64,000 bases of DNA from Archangium gephyra (GCF_001027285.1 NZ_CP011509.1:11122501-11186500); one strand, 5' to 3'. Shown: positions 1 through 10,311, counted from the first letter of the stretch. Program-made: numbers and translations. The notes: a model not told the origin generated them from the letters alone.

Positions 1-287
1 TCCCCGTTCACGTCCACCACCACGGGCGTCATCATCACCTGCTTGTGCTCGGGCATCACCTCGCTGCCCGTCCACGCCCACTGCAGCTCCGGCGCGAAGT
101 CTCCCGTGGGGGGCGGCCGCACCTCGCAGCGCTCCGAGAGGTTGCCCTCGCCCCGCGTCTTCGGGTCGTCCTTCGTCTCCGTGGTGCCGCACGCCGCCCC
201 GGACAGCACTCCCAGCGCGATGAACAGCCGTCCACACCACAACCTCGTTCCACCCACACGGCCCTGCCTGCCGCCTCGCGTCTTCAT
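1..287 (-). CDS. Lipoprotein with FG-GAP/VCBS-type repeat start (partial)
   Basis: Only the N-terminal ~95 residues are in the window; the gene runs off the left edge. The product begins with a basic segment and a hydrophobic stretch ending in the lipobox-like LSGAAC, so it is probably a secreted lipoprotein. After a charged linker the sequence PELQWAWTGSEV is followed by PVVVDVNG, which resembles the first blade of FG-GAP/VCBS repeat proteins common in myxobacterial envelopes. The ATG chosen is the one that precedes the signal sequence. Function is unknown; a surface or outer-membrane-associated propeller is the best guess. Confidence 0.6.
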   Translation of the reverse strand, partial: MKTRGGRQGRVGGTRLWCGRLFIALGVLSGAACGTTETKDDPKTRGEGNLSERCEVRPPPTGDFAPELQWAWTGSEVMPEHKQVMMTPVVVDVNG

Positions 288-451
288 ATGGCCTCTTCCT
301 CCACTCGAGACTCGAAGCCCCCATGCCTGGTGGGGACTCCTGGGTGGGTATTGAGGAGAAGGCCTGGGATTGGATCTTTTCCCGGAAGGTGAGAGGGCCG
401 CGGGCCCGTATTCACAGCCAGAATATTTCGTCACCTCGGCGCCGTGGATGT

Positions 452-478
452 GGCTCCTGGGGTAGCACGCCAGGAGCC
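452..478 (-). terminator. Hairpin downstream of the DUF3616 gene
   Basis: A perfect 9-bp stem GGCTCCTGG/CCAGGAGCC with a 9-nt loop lies six bases beyond the stop codon of the minus-strand DUF3616 gene. No T-run follows it on that strand, so it may be a Rho-type or mRNA-3'-end structure rather than a classical intrinsic terminator. Confidence 0.5.
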
Positions 479-483
479 GCCCT

Positions 484-1524
484 CTACTTCTTCCCGGGCA
501 ACCGCAACCAGACGCCCCGGAAACGCTTCTTCGCCACCTCCGGGAGCCGCTTGCACTCGACGCCGTCGATCAGGCTGCTCCCGTCATCGCTGAGGACGAG
601 GATCTCCTCCTTGTCCTCGAACGTGACGAAGGCCTCGGGGTTGAGGCCGGTGAAGTCGGCCCCCTCCACCGCCCTGGGCTCTCCGGCCCCTCCATCCCAG
701 GTGAACAGGCGCGAGCCGCCGTGGCCGGAGATGGGGCCTCCGATGAAGAGGTACTGCCCCCGCCACCAGGAGATGGCTCGAATCCCCAGCCCCCCGAGGT
801 CCAGCAACCGCGCGGGCCCCAGGCGCGCCTTCTTCCCCTGGAGCAGCTCCGTGGGATTCAAGAGCACGACGGTGAGCGCCTTGCCCTGGGGAATGGGATT
901 GCGGAAACCGATCAGGATGGACTTCCCATCCTGCATCGCCGTCATGCCCTCGATGTTGAGGCCCCCCTCCTCCTTCGGAGCGCGCGTGGCGGCCGAGGCG
1001 AGGCCGAACGACTTCAGCTGGGGCGCCGCGAGCAGCTCATCGAGCAGCCGGGTGTAGGGTTTGCCCTCGAGCCGCGTCGTTCCATCCTCCAGGGTGCGCG
1101 TGGCGAAGAAGCGGAAGCGATTGGGGTCCACCTTCCCTGAGCTCTTGCGCCCATGGGAGGTCAACCAGAAGGAGAGCGGGGAGATCTCCGTCGCGGCCTC
1201 GATGTCCGTCTCGGGGGGCCGCTTCTTGCCCGCGGGAAGCTTCAGCGCCGCCGACAGGTCGACGGTCCTCACCGGGCCTCCTCCGCTCTTGCCGTCGTAG
1301 ACGCGGATGACGTTGTCCTCGTCATCGGCGACGGTGAACATCCACTGGCCCTGCACCACCGCACCCGAGGCATCGCACGCACCCTCGAAGGTCACGGTCT
1401 TCATGGCCGGAGCCGGAGGAGCCGGCATGTTCTGGGGAGCGGGGGCAGCGGGCTGGTCCACCACCGGCGATGACCCCAGGACGGCGGTCACGACAAAGGC
1501 AGTCTTGAACATGCCGCGAATCAT
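484..1524 (-). CDS. DUF3616 family secreted protein
   Basis: A 346-residue protein with an N-terminal hydrophobic signal (residues ~5-20) and a Pro/Ala-rich linker. The mature part matches the DUF3616 pattern: FEGACDASG and VADDEDNVIRVYD near residues 48-75, IEAAT, SFWLTSHGR, LNIEGMT and GFRNP in the middle, and VLSDDGS near the C-terminus. The family is predicted to fold as a beta-propeller; no activity is known. A second in-frame Met (residue 5) is an equally possible start. It is divergent from the two-component system to its right, and a long inverted repeat lies between them. Confidence 0.8.
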   Translation of the reverse strand: MIRGMFKTAFVVTAVLGSSPVVDQPAAPAPQNMPAPPAPAMKTVTFEGACDASGAVVQGQWMFTVADDEDNVIRVYDGKSGGGPVRTVDLSAALKLPAGKKRPPETDIEAATEISPLSFWLTSHGRKSSGKVDPNRFRFFATRTLEDGTTRLEGKPYTRLLDELLAAPQLKSFGLASAATRAPKEEGGLNIEGMTAMQDGKSILIGFRNPIPQGKALTVVLLNPTELLQGKKARLGPARLLDLGGLGIRAISWWRGQYLFIGGPISGHGGSRLFTWDGGAGEPRAVEGADFTGLNPEAFVTFEDKEEILVLSDDGSSLIDGVECKRLPEVAKKRFRGVWLRLPGKK

Positions 1525-1625
1525 AAGCAGCCAGGCCAGGGCCCGGGGCCGCCGTGTCCGCTCGGAAATATTTCGTCATCCCACCGAAGCGCGCGGTTAA
1601 TAACCGGTGGGCATCTTCTACAGTG

Positions 1626-1704
1626 CGACCCGGGAGCAAGCGTCCAACCGTCCCTGAATGGTCAGGCGGTGAGACATCGTCCCCCTCCAAGTGCTCCCGG
1701 GTCG
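1626..1704. promoter_or_regulatory. 13-bp perfect inverted repeat in divergent promoter region
   Basis: CGACCCGGGAGCA at 1626-1638 is the exact reverse complement of TGCTCCCGGGTCG at 1692-1704, with 53 bp between the arms. It sits between the divergent DUF3616 gene and the response-regulator gene. A spacing of about five helical turns between arms would suit looping by a dimeric regulator, possibly the adjacent response regulator. Regulatory function is inferred only. Confidence 0.5.
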
Positions 1705-1761
1705 TATCTTCTATCGCTGAGCCCCTCGGGGCGGACGGCCAGCGGGAGGAGAGAGACGCGC

Positions 1762-2490
1762 ATGGAACCGACGACACACTCCCCCACGGACGAAGGAACC
1801 ATCCAGGTGTTGCTGGTGGAGGACGACGAGCGTCTGGCCCGGCTCACCAGCCGCTACCTCCAGGAGCACGGCATCATCGTCACCATCGCCCGCACCGGCC
1901 CCGAGGGACTGGCCGAGGCGAGCCGCCATGCCTACGACGTCCTGCTGTTGGATCTCATGCTCCCCGGGCGGGATGGGATGGAGGTGTGCCGCGAGCTGCG
2001 CACGCGCAGTGATGTCCCCATCATCATGGTGACGGCACGCGGCGAGGAGGCCGACCGGGTGCTCGGCCTGGAGTCGGGCGCGGACGACTATCTCGCCAAG
2101 CCCTACTCCTCGCGCGAGCTGCTCGCGCGCATCCGCGCCCAGGTGCGCCGGGCTCGCGGACGCACCGGTCCATCCTCCCAACCCATCCAGGCGGGCAAGC
2201 TGTCGCTGGATCCCCGCAGCCTCAGCGCCACCCTGGACGGCAAGGTGCTGCCGCTGACCTCGTACGAGTTCGCGCTGCTGCGCGTGCTGGCCGAGCGCGC
2301 CGGACGGGTGCTCAGCCGCGAGCAGCTCCTGGACCTGGTGAAGGGCAACGCGGACGAGGTGTTCGACCGCTCCGTGGACGTGCACATCTTCCGCATCCGC
2401 CAGAAGATCGAAGAGGATCCGCGCAACCCGAAGCTGCTCAAGACGGTGCGCGGCGCGGGCTACCTGCTCGCCACTGGTGACGAGACATGA
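1762..2490 (+). CDS. OmpR/PhoB-family response regulator
   Basis: A 242-residue two-component response regulator. Residues ~12-125 form the receiver domain, with acidic VEDDE, the phosphoacceptor Asp in LLLDLMLPG, the conserved Thr in MVTARG and the Lys in LAKPYSSREL. Residues ~145-240 form the OmpR-type winged helix (LTSYEFALLRVLAERAGRVLS, then VDVHIFRIRQKIEEDP and VRGAGYLL). The ATG is preceded by a strong purine-rich site (GGGAGGAGAG), which favours it over longer in-frame starts. Its stop codon overlaps the kinase start (ATGA). The downstream MacAB/TolC-type genes are a plausible target. Confidence 0.93.
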   Translation: MEPTTHSPTDEGTIQVLLVEDDERLARLTSRYLQEHGIIVTIARTGPEGLAEASRHAYDVLLLDLMLPGRDGMEVCRELRTRSDVPIIMVTARGEEADRVLGLESGADDYLAKPYSSRELLARIRAQVRRARGRTGPSSQPIQAGKLSLDPRSLSATLDGKVLPLTSYEFALLRVLAERAGRVLSREQLLDLVKGNADEVFDRSVDVHIFRIRQKIEEDPRNPKLLKTVRGAGYLLATGDET

Positions 2491-3875
2491 AGACCCGGCT
2501 TCCCGGGCGCCTGCTGCTGCGCATCTACCTGGTGGGGCTCGCGCAGCTGCTGCTCATCGCCTTCGCGTTCAACCTGGCCCGCCGGTACGCCGAGGAAGGA
2601 AACCGGCCACGGTTCTCCGAGCGGGCCGCGGCCTACGCTGTCTCCAGCTGGGCCCTGTTCCTGGACCAGCCCGAGAGGTTGCAGGAGGTGGTGGATCAGG
2701 CGGGCCAGCAGCTCCGGATGCAGGTGACGATGCGCGCCCCCGATGGCCAGCTCCTCGTCTCCAATATCCCATCCCCCCACCCGCCCCTGTCCGCCGAAGA
2801 GCTGCGCCGGCTCGAACAGGAGCGCATGCTGAGCAACCCCGAGCCGCCCCACCTCATACGGGTGGCCATCCCGAAGACGGGCGCGCTGCGGGCCTACGCG
2901 ATCATCGACCTGCCCAAGCCGCCCGGGCCTCCGCCGGACCTGGGCATCATGCTCGCCGTGGTGCTCGGGTGCACGGCCATCACCTCCATCGTCTTCGCCC
3001 GCTCCCTGGCCGTGCCCCTGCAGAAGCTGGCGGCGGCGGCGCGGGCCTTCGGCGCGGGCACGCTGAGCGCGCGCACGGGCGTGCGCCGGCGCGACGAGCT
3101 GGGCCAGGTGGCCGAGGCCTTCGACGAGATGGCCGAGCGCATCACCCACCTGCTGCGCTCGCAGAAGGAGCTGCTGGCCAATGTCTCGCACGAGCTGCGC
3201 ACGCCGCTCGCCCGCATCCGCGTGGCGTTGGATCTGGCCAACGAGGGGGACGCCACCCTCGCGCGCGAGTCCCTGGCGGACATCGCCGAGGACCTGAACG
3301 AGCTGGAGCGGCTGGTGTCGGACGTGCTCACCGCGGCCCGGTTGGACCTCGCCACGGAGCAGACCGCTGGCGCCACCCCACCGCTGCGCCGCGAGCTCGT
3401 GGAAGCCCAGATGTTGGTGGACAAGGCCGCCGGGCGCTTCCGCTCCACCCACCCGGCGCACCGGCTGGAGGTGCGGGTGGAGGGCGGGACACTGCCCCTG
3501 CTGGAGGCGGACCCGGTGCTGTTGCGGCGCGCGCTCGACAACCTCCTCGACAACGCGGGCAAGTACTCCGAACCCCAGTCGACGGTCCGGCTGCTCGCCC
3601 GCCCAGTGGAACACGGCCTCCAGGTGGAGGTGCGCGATGAGGGCATCGGCATCGAGGCGAAGGACCTGCCCCATCTCTTCACCCCGTTCTTCCGCAGCGA
3701 CCGCAGCCGCGCCCGGAAGACGGGCGGAGTGGGACTGGGGCTCGCGCTGTCGCGCCGGATCGTCGTCGCCCACGGCGGCACGCTCACGCTGGAGAGCCAG
3801 CCCGACCAGGGCACCACGGTCCGCATCACGCTTCCCGCGGCTCCGGAGGCAGGGCAGCCGCTGACGGGCACGTAG
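2487..3875 (+). CDS. HAMP-domain sensor histidine kinase
   Basis: A 462-residue membrane kinase. TM1 is at about residues 8-30 and TM2 at about 152-172, enclosing a ~120-residue periplasmic sensor domain. A HAMP segment follows (AVPLQKLAAAARAFGAGTLS), then the H-box NVSHELRTPLARIR with the phospho-His near residue 236. The ATPase domain has the N-box LLDNAGKYS, DEGIGIEAKDL, and the G2 box GVGLGLALSRRI. The layout is CpxA/RstB-like. It is translationally coupled to the response regulator through a 4-bp ATGA overlap, so the pair works together in envelope or drug sensing. The inducing signal is unknown. Confidence 0.93.
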   Translation: MKTRLPGRLLLRIYLVGLAQLLLIAFAFNLARRYAEEGNRPRFSERAAAYAVSSWALFLDQPERLQEVVDQAGQQLRMQVTMRAPDGQLLVSNIPSPHPPLSAEELRRLEQERMLSNPEPPHLIRVAIPKTGALRAYAIIDLPKPPGPPPDLGIMLAVVLGCTAITSIVFARSLAVPLQKLAAAARAFGAGTLSARTGVRRRDELGQVAEAFDEMAERITHLLRSQKELLANVSHELRTPLARIRVALDLANEGDATLARESLADIAEDLNELERLVSDVLTAARLDLATEQTAGATPPLRRELVEAQMLVDKAAGRFRSTHPAHRLEVRVEGGTLPLLEADPVLLRRALDNLLDNAGKYSEPQSTVRLLARPVEHGLQVEVRDEGIGIEAKDLPHLFTPFFRSDRSRARKTGGVGLGLALSRRIVVAHGGTLTLESQPDQGTTVRITLPAAPEAGQPLTGT

Positions 3876-3909
3876 GACTCGCGTCTAGCGGGGGGTGCTA
3901 TAACAACTC

Positions 3910-4491
3910 ATGTCCCTATCAGCGGAAGAGCTGCTTTCCATAGTTCGGAACTATTTCCGTCCGGACAAGGACTTCAACTACAGGCCGGAAAGCAGTCCCG
4001 AGCATGAGCGGTTCTCGGAGCAATGGGAGCGAGCACTCGAGCGGATGGACCAATGGCGGGCGTTCCTGCGAGAGCTCAGAGGAGCGCTACCTGACTTCGA
4101 TATCAGAAACGTCACGGCGCCATGTGACTCCTGTTTCCGCTGCGCTACGTATCCGAAGGAGAAAACCCGGCCGATAACGAGTAGCTGGTCCGTCGTCGGC
4201 TGTCTCAGCATCCTGGCGCCTGTCTATACAGTGTATGGAGTACACTGCACCTACACATACACCGACAAAGGCCGGGATCTGAGCGAGGAGGTCTTTCTCT
4301 ATTCGCTTCCACCCGAGATGCAGGGACCCGCATCCATCATCGCCAGGGGAATCGAGGCGACCTTCGGGGCCGAGGCCCTTCCTCGTGAGATCGCGGAAAC
4401 TCGCATCCCGCTCATCGTGGAGCCGCAGGAGCCGCCCGAGACCACCCTGTTTCACGCCCTGTTCATCAGTGAGCCCGAGAAGATCCCCTGA
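3910..4491 (+). CDS. Hypothetical protein, lower-GC orphan
   Basis: A 193-residue soluble protein with no signal peptide. The N-terminal ~60 residues are charged and helical (EHERFSEQWERALERMDQWRAFLREL). A cysteine pair of the form CDSCFRC is near residue 74-80, followed by a beta-rich middle with YGVHCTYTYTDKG and a C-terminal acidic tail. Base composition is visibly less GC-rich than that of its neighbours, and third positions are less G/C-biased, which suggests transfer. It separates the two-component system from the efflux genes. I do not recognise the family; it has the feel of the many short immunity-like orphans of myxobacteria, but this is a guess. Confidence 0.7.
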   Translation: MSLSAEELLSIVRNYFRPDKDFNYRPESSPEHERFSEQWERALERMDQWRAFLRELRGALPDFDIRNVTAPCDSCFRCATYPKEKTRPITSSWSVVGCLSILAPVYTVYGVHCTYTYTDKGRDLSEEVFLYSLPPEMQGPASIIARGIEATFGAEALPREIAETRIPLIVEPQEPPETTLFHALFISEPEKIP

Positions 4492-4614
4492 CGGGAGAGG
4501 CACCGCTCGGCGGCCCTGACACAGGGCAGGCGGCCATGATGGCGGACCTGGCCCGTCATCTTTCGTAATACAGGCGAGATTCACCGAAACATCGCGACGC
4601 ATAGATCTTGGCCC

Positions 4615-6012
4615 ATGAGGTCAACGACCGAGCTACCGCGACGCGAAGAGCAGTCTCCTCCCCTCCAGCCCCGGCCCGTGCCGGTGGAAGACACCCGGCG
4701 CTGGCACCTGCCGGCCCGGTGGCCCCTGTGGCTGGGCGTCGTCGCCGTGGTGGTGGCCGCGGGCGTGTGGCTGCTCAAGCCCAAGGCGAAGGATCCGGCC
4801 GCCAGCTTCGAGACGGCGGCGGTGCAGCGGCGCGATGTCGAGTCGCGCGTGACGGCGACGGGCACCGTGTCCGCCCTGGTGACGGTGCAGGTGGGCAGCC
4901 AGGTCTCCGGCCGCATCCAGGAGATCCTCGTCGACTACAACTCGCCGGTGAAGAAGGGCCAGGTGATTGCCCGCATCGATCCGCAGCTGCTCCAGGCGGC
5001 GGTGGAGCGGTCCCGGGCCAACCTCATCGCCGCGAGGGCCAACGTGCAGAAGGCGCGCGTGGAGGCGGACAACTCCCGCCGACAGGCCGAGCGCTCCAAG
5101 ACGCTGCGCGACCAGCAGTTCATCTCCCAGTCGGAGCTGGACACCGCCGAGTCCGCCGCCCAGGTGTCCCAGGCCCAGGTGACGTCGGCCGAGGCCTCGC
5201 TGGCCCAGGCGCAGGCGGCGCTCAACGAGGCGGAGGTGAACCTGCGCTACGCCACCATCGTGTCGCCCACCGACGGCATCGTCATCTCGCGCAGCGTGGA
5301 CGTGGGCCAGACGGTGGCGGCCTCGCTGCAGGCCCCCACCCTGTTCACCATCGCCGAGGACCTGCGCAAGATGCAGGTGGACACCAGCGTGGCCGAGTCC
5401 GACGTGGGCCGGCTGCAGGACGGCATGCGCGCCACCTTCACCGTGGATGCCTGGCCGGGGGTGAACTTCGAGGGCGTCATCCGGCAGATCCGCAACGCCT
5501 CGCAGACGGTGCAGAACGTCGTCACCTATGACGCCGTCATCGACGTGGCCAACCCGGAGCTCAAGCTCAAGCCGGGCATGACGGCCAACGTCACCTTCGT
5601 CACCGCCCACCGGGACAACGTGGTGACCGTGCCCAACGCGGCGCTGCGCTTCCGGCCTCCGGAGCCCCCCGAGGGTGCGGCGCGCCCGGGCCGCGGCGCG
5701 GGAACCGCGAATGCCGCGGGAGCCCCGGGTGGCACGGGCGCGTTCGAGAAGCCCGCCCCCGGCACCAAGACGGTGTTCGTGCTGAGCGACGGGCGGCCCC
5801 GGCCCGTGCGTGTGAAGCCCGGCGTGACGGACGGCACGTACACGGAGGTGGAGGGTGAGCTGCGCGAGGGAGATCAGGTCATCACCGCCATGGCCGCGGG
5901 TGCGCAGTCCACGCAGGGCGCGAGCCAGGGCTCCGGTCAGCGGACGGGCGGCATGGGCGGCATGGGTGGTGGCAGGTCCGGTGGCGGATTCCGTCCCCCG
6001 GGTCCCTTCTAG
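4615..6012 (+). CDS. macA: MacA-like periplasmic adaptor (membrane fusion protein)
   Basis: A 465-residue membrane fusion protein linking an inner-membrane ABC pump to an outer-membrane channel. One N-terminal TM anchor (WPLWLGVVAVVVAAGVWLL, ~residues 38-56) is followed by a lipoyl half-motif (QVGSQVSGRIQEILVD), a long Gln/Ala-rich coiled-coil hairpin (~residues 120-205), the second lipoyl half (YATIVSPTDGIVISR) and beta-barrel domains. The C-terminus is Gly/Met-rich (GGMGGMGGG), which is unusual for the family and low-complexity. No clear ribosome site precedes the ATG. It is the first gene of an operon with the ATPase, the permease and a TolC-type channel. Confidence 0.9.
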   Translation: MRSTTELPRREEQSPPLQPRPVPVEDTRRWHLPARWPLWLGVVAVVVAAGVWLLKPKAKDPAASFETAAVQRRDVESRVTATGTVSALVTVQVGSQVSGRIQEILVDYNSPVKKGQVIARIDPQLLQAAVERSRANLIAARANVQKARVEADNSRRQAERSKTLRDQQFISQSELDTAESAAQVSQAQVTSAEASLAQAQAALNEAEVNLRYATIVSPTDGIVISRSVDVGQTVAASLQAPTLFTIAEDLRKMQVDTSVAESDVGRLQDGMRATFTVDAWPGVNFEGVIRQIRNASQTVQNVVTYDAVIDVANPELKLKPGMTANVTFVTAHRDNVVTVPNAALRFRPPEPPEGAARPGRGAGTANAAGAPGGTGAFEKPAPGTKTVFVLSDGRPRPVRVKPGVTDGTYTEVEGELREGDQVITAMAAGAQSTQGASQGSGQRTGGMGGMGGGRSGGGFRPPGPF

Positions 6013-6030
6013 GTGGACGTGAGGCGCGAC

Positions 6031-6773
6031 ATGAACGGGCAGCTACAGCAGATGCCGCTCATCGCACTGCGGGGCGTGAGCAAGATCTACCAGACGGGAG
6101 ACGTGGAGGTAGCGGCCCTGCGGGGCGTGGACTTCAACGTGGAGTCCGGCGAGTTCGTGGCCATCATGGGCTCGAGCGGCTCGGGGAAGTCCACCCTGAT
6201 GAACATCCTCGGCTGCCTGGACCGGCCCACCGCGGGCCAGTACTTCCTGGACGGCCAGGACGTGTCACGCCTGGACCGCAATGGCCTGGCCATCGTGCGC
6301 AACCGCACCCTGGGCTTCGTCTTCCAGAGCTTCAACCTGCTGGCGCGCACCAGCGCCCTGGAGAACGTGGAGCTGCCCATGCTCTACGCCGGGATACCCG
6401 CGCGCGAGCGCAAGCGGCGGGCCCGCGAGGCGCTCGAGCGGGTGGGCCTGGGCGCGCGCCTGGACCACCACCCGCGCCAGCTCTCCGGTGGCCAGCAGCA
6501 GCGCGTGGCCATCGCCCGGGCACTGGTGAGCCAGCCCCGCGTCATCCTCGCCGACGAGCCCACGGGCAACCTGGACTCGCGCACCAGCGTGGAGGTGATG
6601 GCGCTCTTCCAGGAGCTCCGTCACGAGGGCATCACCCTCGTGCTGGTGACGCACGAGCCGGACATCGCCAGCCATGCCGGGCGCGTGGTGGTGGTGAGGG
6701 ACGGGCGCATCATCTCGGACAAGCGCCAGCAACCGGTGCCCGCGGAAGTGCCGCCGCTCGAGGAGGCCGTGTC

Positions 6774-6777
<4 letters not shown>
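6031..6777 (+). CDS. ABC transporter ATPase, MacB/LolD type
   Basis: A 248-residue nucleotide-binding subunit. Walker A is GSSGSGKST, the Q-loop is FQSFNLL, the signature is [15 protein letters not shown], and Walker B is [13 protein letters not shown] with the switch His in VLVTHEPD. The ATG chosen is preceded by GTGAGG at good spacing; an upstream in-frame GTG just after the macA stop would add six residues. It is encoded apart from its permease, unlike E. coli MacB where both are fused, and its stop overlaps the permease start. It powers MacA/TolC-coupled export of drugs, peptides or lipoproteins. Confidence 0.93.
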
Positions 6778-8005
<1,228 letters not shown>

Positions 8006-8006
<1 letters not shown>

Positions 8007-9301
8007 TGCGAACCCTTCTGCCCCTTCTCACCCTGCTGCTCGCCGCCAGTCCGGCGTGGGCCCAGCAGCGCGTGCTCACCCTGGACGAGGCCCTGCGCAC
8101 CGCCGCCGAGCGGCAGCCGCAGCTGCGCCAGGCCCAGGCCAACACCACCGCGGCCAACGCCCGCGTGGACCAGAACTTCTCCTCGCTGCTGCCCCAGGTG
8201 AGCGCCAACCTCACCTACCAGCGCTCCCTGTCCGAGAACGGCACGGTGAACACGACGACTCCCTCCGGCTTCATCAGCCGCGAGGGCTTCAACGTGGGCG
8301 CCTCCGTCAGCCAGCTCCTCTGGGACTTCGGCCGCACCACGGGCCGGTGGCGCTCCGCCCAGCAGTCCGCCCAGGCGCAGAAGCAGACGGAGAACCAGAC
8401 GTCCCTGGACGTGCTGGCCAACGTGCAGACCGCCTACTTCAACGCCCTGGCGCAGCAGGCGCTGGTGCAGGTGGCCCAGGAGACGCTGGACAACGAGAAG
8501 GCGCGCCTGGGGCAGGTCAACGCCCAGGTGCAGGTGGGCACCCGGCCGGAGATCGACCTGCTGCAGCAGCGCACGGCGGTGGCCAACGCCCAGGTGCAGC
8601 TCATCCAGGCGCGCAACAACGCCGCCACCAGCCGGGCGCAGCTCAACCAGGCCATGGGCCTGGAGGGCTCCACCGACTACACCGTCCAGGACGCGGTGGT
8701 GGCCCCCGTGGAGGGCGAGGCCCTGGCCGTGGACGCGCTGGTGGACACCGCCCTCCAGGGCCGGCCCGAGCTGGCCGCGAGCGAGTACCAGCTGCGCGCC
8801 CAGGAGCTGCAAATCTCCGCCACGCGCGGCGGCTACTGGCCGAGGCTCTCCGCCTCCGTGTCGGGCTCTCAGGCGGGCGCGGACCCGACGAAGCTCCAGT
8901 GGGGGCTCAACGGCCAGGTGGGCCTGAGCTGGCCCCTCTTCGAGGGCGGCATCACCCGCGCCCAGGTGCGCGAGCAGGAGGCCAACCTCACCAACCTCCA
9001 GGCCCAGCGTGACGCGCTGCGCCAGCAGGTGCGGCTGGAGGTGGAGCGCGCGCAGCTGGCGGTGAACGCCGCGAGCGAGAGCGTGTCCGCCACGGAGGAG
9101 GCGCTGGCCAATGCCCGCGAGCGGCTGCGGCTGGCCGAGGGCCGCTACCGCGCGGGGGTGGGCAACATCATCGAGCTGTCCGACGCGCAGCTCTCCGCCA
9201 CCAACGCGGCCGTCCAACGTGTCCAGGCCACGTACAACCTGGCCACCGCGCGCACCGAGCTGGCGCGCGCCCTGGGGCGGCAGCCCGGTCCCACCGGGTG
9301 A
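8006..9301 (+). CDS. TolC-family outer membrane efflux channel
   Basis: A 431-residue outer-membrane factor. The signal peptide ends near AWAQQ; two OEP repeats follow, each with long helical coiled-coil stretches rich in Gln, Ala and Glu (for example LTLDEALRTAAERQPQLRQAQ at the N-terminus and the C-terminal SEGRYRAGVGN-type segment, here AEGRYRAGVGNIIELSDAQ). The ATG is embedded in the permease stop codon, which fixes the start. It completes the tripartite efflux system with the adaptor and ABC pump encoded just upstream. Confidence 0.92.
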
Positions 9302-9366
9302 ACAATTTTCCCAGTTTTTGAGAGCTGTCCGTATTGAACGGAAAATCTTGGTGGTAGGGTTTTCAC

Positions 9367-9395
9367 ACGCCCGGCTGGAAGACAGGCGGGCGTGA
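9367..9395 (+). promoter_or_regulatory. Hairpin in the leader of the secreted hydrolase-like gene
   Basis: CACGCCCG and CGGGCGTG form a perfect 8-bp stem around a 13-nt loop, about 22 bases upstream of the next start codon and just before its AGGAAG ribosome site. It could terminate the efflux operon or structure the leader of the following gene. No T-run is present. Confidence 0.4.
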
Positions 9396-9417
9396 ACCCC
9401 CACACAGGAAGTTCCCC

Positions 9418-10302
9418 ATGCACATCCGTACGGCAGTCCTCGCGGCGACGGCCACCGCCGCCCTCCTCGTGGCCCCGGAGGCCTCGGCCACCAACTACAC
9501 GCTGTGGATCCACGGCAAGAATGGCGGCGGCACCCAGCGCGGCAACTACGCCGACTTCTCCAACTGGGGCCCGAGCACCGTCGCGGCCGGCGTGAACAAG
9601 AAGGCCGTCAACTGGGACGGCCGGCAGCGCATCTCCGTGGAGAACTTCCGCGTGCGTGACGCGCTCGACTGCTTCTGCACCGGCTCCAACTGGTGCTACA
9701 TCGCCGTGCACAGCGCGGGCGACCTGCAGATCGGCTACACGCTGTCGCTGTACGGCGGCTCCACGCGCTACAAGAAGAACGCCGTCCCCAGCTCCACGGG
9801 CGTGTGCGGCAACACGGATGGCACCACGCAGGTGGGCTGGAACATCAAGTGGGTGGACGTGGCCTCGGGCGCCGGTGGCGGCAGCGAGCTGGCCGACAAC
9901 GGCGAGTGGGCCACCAGCGACGCCATCGTCGGCGACCTGGTCACCAGCACCGCGCGCGCCATGTTCAACCACAACACCACGCGCTCGGTGTGGTTCTACA
10001 TGTTCGCCGGCGCCAAGGGCACGGCCTACTCCGGCATCCTCTCCGGGCAGGATGACGAGGCCGTGGCCTACCACTCCACCGGTGGCGTCTCCGTCAAGGG
10101 CGGCTTCTGCAACCCCGGCGACTGGTTCTGCGACGGCACCCTGAACACGGGCACGGCGGCCACCAGCAACGGCAAGGCCAAGTGGAGCTACCACACCGTG
10201 CAGTTCCGCGATGACGGCGAGAACCACGACCACTACCAGAACGGCAACTGGGAGAACATCGTCGGCGTGGTCCGCGCCGACGTGGCCACCTACGCGTACT
10301 GA
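9418..10302 (+). CDS. Secreted hydrolase-like protein (alpha/beta-hydrolase elbow motif)
   Basis: A 294-residue exported protein with a signal peptide cleaved near residue 24 (EASATNY). The mature part opens with YTLWIHGKNGGG, an oxyanion-like HG motif, and contains WCYIAVHSAGDLQIGY, which looks like a nucleophile elbow with Ser in HSAGD. His residues near the C-terminus (GENHDHYQNGNWENI) could supply the catalytic base. Several Cys residues suggest disulfides. I do not recognise the exact family. It is convergent with the 3-hydroxybutyrate transporter/dehydrogenase operon, so an esterase or depolymerase role is plausible but unproven. Confidence 0.65.
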   Translation: MHIRTAVLAATATAALLVAPEASATNYTLWIHGKNGGGTQRGNYADFSNWGPSTVAAGVNKKAVNWDGRQRISVENFRVRDALDCFCTGSNWCYIAVHSAGDLQIGYTLSLYGGSTRYKKNAVPSSTGVCGNTDGTTQVGWNIKWVDVASGAGGGSELADNGEWATSDAIVGDLVTSTARAMFNHNTTRSVWFYMFAGAKGTAYSGILSGQDDEAVAYHSTGGVSVKGGFCNPGDWFCDGTLNTGTAATSNGKAKWSYHTVQFRDDGENHDHYQNGNWENIVGVVRADVATYAY

Positions 10303-10311
10303 GCCGGAGGC

